Assembly (NCBI GenBank): GCA_003242675.1
Contig: QGVE01000138.1
Location: 1 to 6,781, forward strand
DNA length: 6,781 nt
From: Bacillota bacterium
Lineage (GTDB): Bacteria > Bacillota_E > Symbiobacteriia > Symbiobacteriales > Symbiobacteriaceae
Direction: 5' to 3'
Shown here: positions 1-5,286 of the stretch, piece after piece
Layout: each line of letters opens with the position of its first letter
Numbering within the stretch: position 1 is the first letter of the stretch
Notes under the pieces: model-generated
Database searches by the model: none
What the model was told of the DNA's origin: nothing
The model's input: the letters and a program-made list of their open reading frames with translations, nothing else
Program-made: the position numbers and the translations under genes

Positions 1-188
1 GCGATCAGGCCGATCTTGATCACCTTCTCACCGGATTGCCCGGCGCCGCCAGAGGAGCCCGACGGCTGAGTGGTCTGGGTGGTGCCCCCCTGCGAGGTGC
101 TTCCGCCCGGTGCGTTGGACTGACTCCCCCCACAGGCCGCAAGCACCAGCATGGAAATCGCCAGCAGTCCAACCAGTACGCGCTTCAT
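1..188 (-). CDS. Lipoprotein, probable ABC transporter substrate-binding protein (N-terminal part)
   Basis: Partial gene that runs off the left edge; only the first 62 codons are visible. The protein starts MKRVLVGLLAISMLVLAACGG: two positive residues, a hydrophobic stretch and a lipobox L-A-A-C, so Cys19 is the expected lipid-modified residue and the mature protein should be anchored outside the membrane. Residues 20-53 are a low-complexity Gly/Ser/Thr/Gln linker, typical of Gram-positive binding proteins. The last visible residues, EKVIKIGLIA, match the first beta-strand of branched-chain amino acid (LivJ-type, periplasmic binding fold I) receptors, which usually begin with a K-I-G-x-x-x-P-L-T-G-like segment. 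The ATG at 188 has a GGGAGG ribosome binding site at 194-199. The lipoprotein call is firm; the amino acid receptor call rests on about ten residues and is tentative, and the ligand is unknown. Confidence 0.8.
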   Translation of the reverse strand, partial: MKRVLVGLLAISMLVLAACGGSQSNAPGGSTSQGGTTQTTQPSGSSGGAGQSGEKVIKIGLI

Positions 189-466
189 GCTGACCTCCCT
201 CATGCCTTTTCCCCTCTCGTCTGTCTTCTCGCGGGATTCCCCGGATATTAGCTAGTGTATATTCTCTGGTGGGTCAAAAACTCCTTTCAATCGCGACCAC
301 AATATTTTTCCCAGTCAGCGATTTGACGCGGTAAACTCCCGAAATCCCTAGAGCCATGCGCTCTTGGTTGCTTGGGGGAGGTCGATTTTCGCTAGATTGT
401 TTCGTTTCGGACATTCCGGTCTACGGTATGTCGGTGGGCCAAAACGCCGCAGGCGCTGCACCCCGG
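189..466. other. Non-coding region between the lipoprotein gene and the mqn terminator
   Basis: This stretch is visibly more AT-rich than the rest of the window and I see no credible gene in it on either strand. It is the upstream region of the minus-strand lipoprotein gene, so it should hold that gene's promoter and about 60 bases of leader. The part just before the start codon, read on the minus strand, is purine-rich (around 200-235). No tRNA, riboswitch or repeat was recognised. The open frame that begins at 356 on the plus strand runs into the antisense of mqnA and is not supported as a gene. Confidence 0.6.
245..277 (-). promoter_or_regulatory. Possible promoter of the lipoprotein gene
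   Basis: On the minus strand there is a TTGACC hexamer (272-277, close to the -35 consensus TTGACA), followed downstream by AT-rich sequence containing TATACA (256-261) and TAATAT (245-250). Neither spacing is ideal: about 10 bases to TATACA and 21 to TAATAT, against the usual 17. The location, 60-90 bases upstream of the start codon in the most AT-rich part of the intergenic region, fits a promoter. The exact hexamers are uncertain. Confidence 0.3.
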
Positions 467-500
467 AAAAACGCTGATCCCCCTCTTGGCGAGGGGGATC
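467..500 (-). terminator. Rho-independent terminator of the mqnE-mqnC-mqnA operon
   Basis: A perfect 10-base inverted repeat (GATCCCCCTC at 476-485 and GAGGGGGATC at 491-500) encloses a 5-base loop. Read on the minus strand it begins 9 bases after the mqnA stop codon and is followed, after four bases, by a run of five T (complement of 467-471). A strong GC-rich stem, a short loop and a trailing T run directly behind the last gene make this a convincing intrinsic terminator for the minus-strand operon. On the plus strand no T run follows, so it appears to work in one direction. Confidence 0.87.
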
Positions 501-509
501 TGGCACAGC

Positions 510-1442
510 TCACTCCTCTGTCCACACCCGCAGGGGCGGCACCGCCTGCAGTTCGCCCAGGCGGCAGGCGTACTCGTAGTAGGTCATCAGCCCCTGGCGC
601 CACCGGGGCCCGAGTTCGTGGCGGATCACGTCGAAGTACTCGTCCACCAGCTCGGGGGGAAGCCCCCTGCGGGCGGCCGCCTCGGCCACCAGTTCCTGCC
701 GGTGATTTCGGGCGTACTCCCGGGAGGCCTGCAGGGCCCGGATCACTCGGCGCAGGGCGGCGGGGTCGCTCTCCGCCAGCTCCCGCCGGGCCACCCAGAG
801 GGCGTAGACCATGGGATGGCCGGTGAAGGCCTTCCACTCTTCCCCCAGGTCCACGCGCGGGATCCCGGGGAACGCCTGCGCCGCCAGCAGGGCGTCGTCG
901 CCGATCAGGAGCGCGGCGTCGTGTTCCGCCAGCATCGCCTCCAGGTCCGGCGGCGCCACCCGGTACTCCGGCCGCACCCCGTAGCGCAGCTCCAGGATGA
1001 TCCGCGCCAGCACCACGGAGGTGGCCGACGAGGCGGTCAGGGCCACGGGGCGCCCGTCCAGCTCCGTCAGGGGCCGCCGGTGGAAGAGCAGGATGGAGGC
1101 GACGCGGCCGTCCGCGCAGATGGAGAGGTCGGGGAGGACGACGCACTCCGCCGCCCGGCGGGCGTACTCGATGCTGGAGACGGGGGTCACGTCCAGCCGC
1201 CCCTCCCGGAAGGCCTGGTTGAGGACGGAGGGCGGCCCCTTGTGCAGCGTCCCGTCCCACTCCACCGCGCCCCGCTCGATGCCGAAGTACACTGGCAAGC
1301 AGTTGAGGTAGTCGATGCAGCCCAGCCGGATCGCCGGGGCCGCGGGCGCCGCGGCAGAGGCCCGGCCTGCCGGGCGCGCCCCTGCGGCGGCCAGGTGGCC
1401 GGGCGCGGCCGCGGCGCCGGTTCCGCGCCGATCGTCAGCCAT
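510..1442 (-). CDS. mqnA: Chorismate dehydratase MqnA
   Basis: First committed enzyme of the futalosine route to menaquinone; it removes water from chorismate to give 3-[(1-carboxyvinyl)oxy]benzoate. The protein has 310 residues and the periplasmic-binding-like fold of the family, but no signal peptide, so it should be cytosolic. Recognisable family segments are IRLGCIDYLNCLPVYFG (38-54), containing the conserved Asn (Asn47) implicated in catalysis; VTPVSSIEYAR (85-95); SICADGRVASILLF (107-120); the T-A-S-S-A-T-S substrate loop (136-142); LIGDDAL (179-185); and DLGEEWKAFTGHPMVYALW (198-216). Usual family length is about 270-285 residues; the excess is an Ala/Gly/Arg/Pro-rich tail at residues 1-37. 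The start is supported by GAGGAGG (1452-1458) nine bases upstream. It is the last gene of the mqnECA operon, 14 bases after mqnC, and is followed by a strong terminator. The identification is secure; whether the N-terminal tail is made is less so. Confidence 0.93.
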   Translation of the reverse strand: MADDRRGTGAAAAPGHLAAAGARPAGRASAAAPAAPAIRLGCIDYLNCLPVYFGIERGAVEWDGTLHKGPPSVLNQAFREGRLDVTPVSSIEYARRAAECVVLPDLSICADGRVASILLFHRRPLTELDGRPVALTASSATSVVLARIILELRYGVRPEYRVAPPDLEAMLAEHDAALLIGDDALLAAQAFPGIPRVDLGEEWKAFTGHPMVYALWVARRELAESDPAALRRVIRALQASREYARNHRQELVAEAAARRGLPPELVDEYFDVIRHELGPRWRQGLMTYYEYACRLGELQAVPPLRVWTEE

Positions 1443-1451
1443 TCCGTGCTG

Positions 1452-1458
1452 CCTCCTC
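1452..1458 (-). promoter_or_regulatory. mqnA ribosome binding site overlapping the mqnC stop codon
   Basis: On the minus strand the mqnC stop codon TGA (1459-1457) runs directly into GGAGG, giving TGAGGAGG, nine bases before the mqnA ATG. This fixes the mqnA start at 1442 despite the unusual N-terminal tail, and it suggests that ribosomes ending mqnC help initiation at mqnA. Confidence 0.75.
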
Positions 1459-2641
1459 AGTTGTAGATCTCCAGGATCTCGTAGAACGTGTTGCGCTTGG
1501 CGGGGATCCGGCCGGCGTCCCGGATCAGCCGGATGGCATCGGCCGGCGTGGCGTAGAAGACGGTGCCGGCGGCCGCCACGACGTTCTCCTCCATCATCGT
1601 GCCGCCGAAGTCGTTACAGCCGCAGGCCAGGCTGATCTGGCCGATGCGCACCCCCTGGGTCACCCACGAGGCCTGGATGTTCTCGATGTTGTCCAGGAAG
1701 ATCCGGGCCACGGCCAGGGTGCGCAGGTACTCGTAGCTGGACGTCGGCACGCCGCTGTGCAGCCCTTCCGCCACCAGCGGGGTGTTGCCCGGCTGGAAGG
1801 TCCAGCAGATGAAGGACCAGAAGACGCCCCGGCCGTGCTTCTCGGCGGTCCGGTCCTGGACCTCCCGGAGCCGGAGCAGGTGCTCCACCCGCTCCTCCAG
1901 CGTCTCCACGTGGCCGAACATCATCGTGGCGGAGCCCCGCAGCCCCACGTCGGCGATGAGCTCGTAGGTGTCCAGCCACTCCTGCGCCGAGTCCTTCAGC
2001 GGGGCGATGATCCGCCGGGGCCGGTCGGCCAGCACCTCGCCGCCGGCGCCGGGCACCGAGTCGAGGCCGGCCTCCTTCAGCCGCTCGATCACCTCCCGGA
2101 CCGGCATCTTGTACGCCCGGGCGAAGTGGCGGATTTCGGAGACCGAGAACGAGTGAATCGCGATCTGGGGATAGTGCCGCTTGATCAGCCGGCACATCTC
2201 CGTGTAGTACGCAAACGGCAGCTTCGGGTGGTGCCCGCCCTGGATCAGGACCTGCGTCCCGCCGGCCGCGGCCAGCTCGCCCACCTTCTGCAGGATCTCC
2301 TCGTGGCTCAGCACATAAGCGTCCGGGTCCTTCTCGTGCCGGTAGAACGCGCAGAACTTGCAGTCGGTGACGCAGACGTTGGTGTAGTTGATGTTCCGGT
2401 CGACGACGAAGGTCACGATGTTGTCCGGATGGAGCCGGCGGGTGATCTCCCCGGCGACCAGGCCGAGCGAGCCCAGGTCGCCCTCCCGCATCAGCACGCA
2501 GCCCTCCTCGTAGCTGAGGCGGTGCCCGTCGAGGGCCTTGTTCAGGATCCGCTCCACCGCCGGCGTGGGCTCGGGCCTGGCCAGCGCCGCGTGGATCTGC
2601 TCCAGCATCGCCTGCTCCCTGTGGTCCACGCGCTGCTCCAC
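1457..2641 (-). CDS. mqnC: Cyclic dehypoxanthine futalosine synthase MqnC (radical SAM)
   Basis: Radical SAM enzyme of the futalosine menaquinone pathway; it cyclises dehypoxanthine futalosine (DHFL) through a 5'-deoxyadenosyl radical to form the spiro ring of cyclic DHFL. The protein has 394 residues. The iron-sulfur motif C-x3-C-x2-C is Cys90, Cys94 and Cys97, preceded by the family segment VVDRNINYTNVC. Other MqnC hallmarks are GGTQVLIQGGHHP (127-139), SATMMFGHVET (237-247), WTFQPGNT (280-287), NIQASWVTQG (321-330) and NDFGGTMMEENVV (343-355); the last two distinguish it from MqnE. Small departures are PGAGGEVL where PGGGAEIL is usual, and GCNDFGG where GANDFGG is usual. The GTG start at 2641 has AAAGGAGGT (2650-2658) eight bases upstream; an internal ATG at codon 12 is a weaker alternative. 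It lies 3 bases behind mqnE and 14 bases before mqnA in one operon. Confidence 0.94.
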   Translation of the reverse strand: MEQRVDHREQAMLEQIHAALARPEPTPAVERILNKALDGHRLSYEEGCVLMREGDLGSLGLVAGEITRRLHPDNIVTFVVDRNINYTNVCVTDCKFCAFYRHEKDPDAYVLSHEEILQKVGELAAAGGTQVLIQGGHHPKLPFAYYTEMCRLIKRHYPQIAIHSFSVSEIRHFARAYKMPVREVIERLKEAGLDSVPGAGGEVLADRPRRIIAPLKDSAQEWLDTYELIADVGLRGSATMMFGHVETLEERVEHLLRLREVQDRTAEKHGRGVFWSFICWTFQPGNTPLVAEGLHSGVPTSSYEYLRTLAVARIFLDNIENIQASWVTQGVRIGQISLACGCNDFGGTMMEENVVAAAGTVFYATPADAIRLIRDAGRIPAKRNTFYEILEIYN

Positions 2642-2644
2642 CGC

Positions 2645-3985
2645 TCACGACCTCCTTTCCGCTGCGCGCCCGCCCGCGGGGGCCTCCGCCTGCGCCGCCG
2701 CTTTGGCAGCCCAGCGCTCCGGGTCCGCGAGGAACTGGATCGGCACCGGGGTCTTGCGCCCGCCGGGATGGAACGTGCCGGCGGCGATGGCCTGCTCCGC
2801 CGGGGAGAGGTGCACCGTCTCGGCGGTGTAGCCGTGGATCGCGCCCGCGGCCACCAGCTCGGGGTCGGGCTCCGGCGGGTACTCCCGGATCGCCTCGTAG
2901 AGGGTGTTCCGCTCCACGGGGATGCGGCCGGCCTCCCAGATCATGCGCAGGAGCTGCTGCAGCTCCGTGTACTGGGGCGTCCGCGCCCCGGCCATGTGGT
3001 AGATCCGCTCCTCCCGCACGGTGCCGTCGATGTCGTTGGCGCCGAAGTGGAGCGCCACCTGCGTGACCGCCGGGGAGGTGGCGACCCAGTAGCTCTTGAT
3101 GTAGGGGAAGTTGTCCAGCATCAGCCGGCCCACCGCGATCACCCGCAGGTCATCAAATCCCGTGGGGCCGGGCAGGTGGGCGAGGTTCGTGTTCTCCGGA
3201 TGAAACCGGAGCGGGATGAACGCCTGGAACCCGCCGGTCTTGTCCTGCTGCTCCCGGAGGCGCACCAGGTGGTCCACCCGCTCCTCGGGGGTCTCGATGG
3301 TCCCGTAGAGCATGGTGGCGTTGGACTTCAGCCCCAGCCGGTGGGCGGTGGCGTGCACATAAAGCCACTCCTCTGCCGTCTCCTTGGGCTTGCAGATCGC
3401 CTCCCGCACCCGGGGGGCGAAGATCTCCGCCCCGCCGCCGGGTATCGACCCCAGCCCGGCCTCCTTCAGGGTGAGGAGCACCTCTTCCAGCGAGAGGCCC
3501 GAGATGCGGGTGAAGTGGAGGAGCTCGATCGCCGTGAAGCACTTCAGATGCACCTCGGGGCAGGCCTCCTTCACCGCCCGGAGCATCTTCGGGTACCACT
3601 CCCAGGGCAGGTCGGGGTGCAGCCCGCCGACCATGTGGATCTCCGTCGCCCCCTGGGCCACGGCGGCCCTGGCCTTGGCGACGATCTCCTCGATGGAGAG
3701 CGTGTAAGCCTTCGGGCTCCGCCGGCTCTGGCCGAAGGCGCAGAACTTGCAGTGGATCGCGCAGACGTTGGAGTAGTTGATGTGGGCGTTGTTGTTGAAG
3801 TAGACCCGGTCGCCCACGCGCAGCCGCCGGGCCAGGTTGGCCAGCTGCCCGACGGCGAAGAGGTTCGGGTGGGTCATGAGGGTCACGCCGTCGTCGAAGG
3901 ACAGCCGCTCGCCGGCCACCACCTTGCGGTAGATGGGGGCCAGGCGGTCGTCGAGGGTCCGCTCCAGGAGACTGCTGCCGCCCAT
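2645..3985 (-). CDS. mqnE: Aminofutalosine synthase MqnE (radical SAM)
   Basis: Radical SAM enzyme that adds the 5'-deoxyadenosyl radical to the enolpyruvylbenzoate made by MqnA and, after rearrangement and loss of CO2, gives aminodeoxyfutalosine. With the ATG start it has 446 residues. The C-x3-C-x2-C motif is Cys75, Cys79 and Cys82 after FNNNAHINYSNVC. MqnE hallmarks are EIHMVGGLHPDLPWEWY (115-131), SIPGGGAEIF (180-189), SNATMLYGTIETPEER (221-236), FIPLRFHPENT (256-266), KSYWVATSP (297-305) and GANDIDGTVREERIYHMAG (315-333). The conserved part ends near residue 369; residues 370-446 are an extra tail, so the protein is clearly longer than the usual 360-390. The ATG at 3985 was chosen because GGGGAG lies seven bases upstream. 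An in-frame GTG at 4003 would add six residues but has no ribosome binding site. It is the first gene of the operon with mqnC and mqnA and diverges from the MtnA-like gene. Confidence 0.93.
   Translation of the reverse strand: MGGSSLLERTLDDRLAPIYRKVVAGERLSFDDGVTLMTHPNLFAVGQLANLARRLRVGDRVYFNNNAHINYSNVCAIHCKFCAFGQSRRSPKAYTLSIEEIVAKARAAVAQGATEIHMVGGLHPDLPWEWYPKMLRAVKEACPEVHLKCFTAIELLHFTRISGLSLEEVLLTLKEAGLGSIPGGGAEIFAPRVREAICKPKETAEEWLYVHATAHRLGLKSNATMLYGTIETPEERVDHLVRLREQQDKTGGFQAFIPLRFHPENTNLAHLPGPTGFDDLRVIAVGRLMLDNFPYIKSYWVATSPAVTQVALHFGANDIDGTVREERIYHMAGARTPQYTELQQLLRMIWEAGRIPVERNTLYEAIREYPPEPDPELVAAGAIHGYTAETVHLSPAEQAIAAGTFHPGGRKTPVPIQFLADPERWAAKAAAQAEAPAGGRAAERRS
2650..2658 (-). promoter_or_regulatory. 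mqnC ribosome binding site inside the end of mqnE
   Basis: The minus-strand sequence AAAGGAGGT lies within the last codons of mqnE (those for Glu-Arg-Arg-Ser) and eight bases before the mqnC GTG. It decides the GTG at 2641 over the ATG eleven codons later. The placement implies coupled translation of mqnE and mqnC. Confidence 0.75.
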
Positions 3986-3992
3986 GTGACCG

Positions 3993-4001
3993 CTCCCCTC
4001 C
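3993..4001 (-). promoter_or_regulatory. mqnE ribosome binding site
   Basis: GGAGGGGAG on the minus strand ends seven bases before the ATG at 3985. The alternative GTG start at 4003 would place this purine block inside the coding region, and it has no comparable site of its own, so this element favours the shorter protein. Confidence 0.65.
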
Positions 4002-4052
4002 ACAATCGATGAGTCCAGGATGCTGCCATTACTCTACCGGCTTCCGGGCCGC

Positions 4053-4105
4053 CGCGGGGGCAAATTTCCCCGCGTTGTCCGGTTTGTGACACTTGTCGGC
4101 CGGAC
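4053..4105. promoter_or_regulatory. Dyad-rich segment in the mqnE / MtnA-like divergent promoter region
   Basis: Two inverted repeats lie side by side between the divergent genes. The first pairs CGCGGGG (4053-4059) with CCCCGCG (4068-4074) around an 8-base AT-rich loop. The second is nested: GTCCGG (4077-4082) pairs with CCGGAC (4100-4105), and inside it GACA (4088-4091) pairs with TGTC (4094-4097). Neither is followed by a T run in either direction, so they do not look like terminators. They could be operator sites or leader-RNA structure. No clear -35/-10 pair could be assigned in this region. In GC-rich DNA short dyads occur by chance, so function is unproven. Confidence 0.35.
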
Positions 4106-4146
4106 CCACGCCACCGCGTCCGGCATGATGGGAGGAGACACAACGC

Positions 4147-4154
4147 GGAGGAGG
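4147..4154 (+). promoter_or_regulatory. Ribosome binding site of the MtnA-like gene
   Basis: GGAGGAGG ends seven bases before the GTG at 4162 and supports that start. The two ATG codons at 4125 and 4128 are in another frame. Confidence 0.75.
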
Positions 4155-4161
4155 AAGCGCA

Positions 4162-5211
4162 GTGAGCGGACCCAGGCTGCCGATTCTCACCAACCGCGCC
4201 GACACGCTAAAATACGTGGACGGGGTCGTGCGGATCCTCGACCGGCGCCGGCTCCCGGAGGAGATCGTCTTTGTGGACTGCCGGGACTACCGCGAGGTGG
4301 CCCGGGCCATCGTGGACATGGTCATCCAGGGGGCGCCGCCCCTGGCCTACGCCGCCGGCTACGGTCTGGCCCTGGCGGCCCGCCAGTTCCGCGGCCTGCC
4401 CGAGGCCGAGTACCGGGAGGCCTTGCGGAGAGCGCACCGGGAACTGCGGGCCACCCGGCCCACCGGGGCCGACCTCTTCCCCCTCCTGGACAGGGCCCTG
4501 GACCTGGCGCTCACGGCCATCGCCGAGGGGAAGGACCCCGAGGCGGCGGTGGTCGCGTTCGTGGACGCGCAGATCCAGGCCGGCGACCGGGCGGCCCGGC
4601 TCTGCGGCCTGCACGCCGCCGGCCTGCTCACGGACGGCGACCGCATCCTCACCCACTGCTTCGCCGGGGCCGCCCTGAACTACATGCTCTACTTCGCCCT
4701 GCAGGCCGGGAAGCGGATCGAGCTCTACGCCACCGAGACCCGGCCCTACCTGCAGGGGGCGCGGCTTACGGCGGCCCAGGCCCGGGAGATCGGCGTCCCG
4801 GTGACGTTGGTGACGGACAACATGCCGGGCTACCTCTTCTACCGGGGGATGATCACCAAGTACGTGACCGCGGCCGACTCGATCTCCCTGGACGGCCACG
4901 TCTCCAACAAGATCGGCACCTTCCAGTACGCGGTGCTGGCGCACCACTTCGGCGTGCCCTTCATCGTGCTGGGGTACGACGGCCCGGACCCCGATCGGCC
5001 TACCGCGGCGGACATCCCCATCGAGGAGCGGAATCCGGAGGAGGTCTTCTACTGCCGCGGGGTGCGCACGGCGGCGGAGGGGATCCGCGGCTACTACCCG
5101 GCATTCGACATCACGCCGCCGCAGTTCGTGAGCGTCATCGCCACGGACCGGGGGCTGTTCACGCCCTGGAACATCCGGGACTATTTCAAGGCGCCGCCGC
5201 CGGAGGAGTAA
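4162..5211 (+). CDS. mtnA: MtnA-like isomerase (S-methyl-5-thioribose-1-phosphate isomerase family)
   Basis: Member of the eIF2B-alpha/MtnA family of aldose-1-phosphate to ketose-1-phosphate isomerases; canonical MtnA converts methylthioribose-1-phosphate to methylthioribulose-1-phosphate in methionine salvage. The 349 residues align along the whole family length: TRPTGADLF (98-106), LTHCFAG (163-169) with the catalytic Cys166, YATETRPYLQGARLTA (189-204), VTDNM (217-221), TAADSI (236-241) with the catalytic Asp239, SNKIGTF (248-254), ADIPIEERNPEEV (283-295) and NPAFD-like YYPAFDITPP (311-320). Cys166 and Asp239 correspond to Cys160 and Asp240 of the Bacillus subtilis enzyme. Departures are QGAPP (56-60) where RGAPA is usual, CFAG for CNAG, AADS for GADR, and a loop after the Cys shorter by about ten residues. 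The substrate may therefore differ. The GTG start has GGAGGAGG (4147-4154) seven bases upstream. It is divergent from mqnE, and no other methionine-salvage gene is visible. Confidence 0.8.
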   Translation: MSGPRLPILTNRADTLKYVDGVVRILDRRRLPEEIVFVDCRDYREVARAIVDMVIQGAPPLAYAAGYGLALAARQFRGLPEAEYREALRRAHRELRATRPTGADLFPLLDRALDLALTAIAEGKDPEAAVVAFVDAQIQAGDRAARLCGLHAAGLLTDGDRILTHCFAGAALNYMLYFALQAGKRIELYATETRPYLQGARLTAAQAREIGVPVTLVTDNMPGYLFYRGMITKYVTAADSISLDGHVSNKIGTFQYAVLAHHFGVPFIVLGYDGPDPDRPTAADIPIEERNPEEVFYCRGVRTAAEGIRGYYPAFDITPPQFVSVIATDRGLFTPWNIRDYFKAPPPEE

Positions 5212-5286
5212 CCCGGCGGGCGGAGTTCCTGGAGCCCGCATCTGGCGGTGACCGCCGAGGCGGCCTGGAAGGGTGGCCTGGAGTTC

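Noticed and set aside
356..826. Plus-strand open frame starting in the intergenic region.
   Set aside because: Most of it is the antisense of mqnA with Pro/Arg/Gly-rich composition, it crosses the mqn terminator, and I see no convincing ribosome binding site.
1757..4012. Very long open frame on the plus strand opposite mqnC and mqnE.
   Set aside because: It has no recognisable domain and is rich in His, Arg, Gly and Pro, as expected for the antisense of GC-rich genes. The minus strand here carries two unmistakable radical SAM enzymes.
4004..4161. Search for sigma-A type promoters of the divergent genes.
   Set aside because: TAGAGT on the minus strand (around 4032-4037) resembles a -10 element, but no -35 element lies at the right distance, and the plus strand has no AT-rich -10 candidate. 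No promoter was therefore assigned.
4207..5241. Open frame of about 344 codons on the minus strand opposite the MtnA-like gene.
   Set aside because: It is the antisense shadow of a well-supported plus-strand gene and resembles no family.
5244..5256. Small inverted repeat (GGCGG / CCGCC) between the MtnA-like gene and the flavoprotein gene, considered as a terminator.
   Set aside because: The stem is only five or six bases long and no T run follows; such repeats are expected by chance in this composition.
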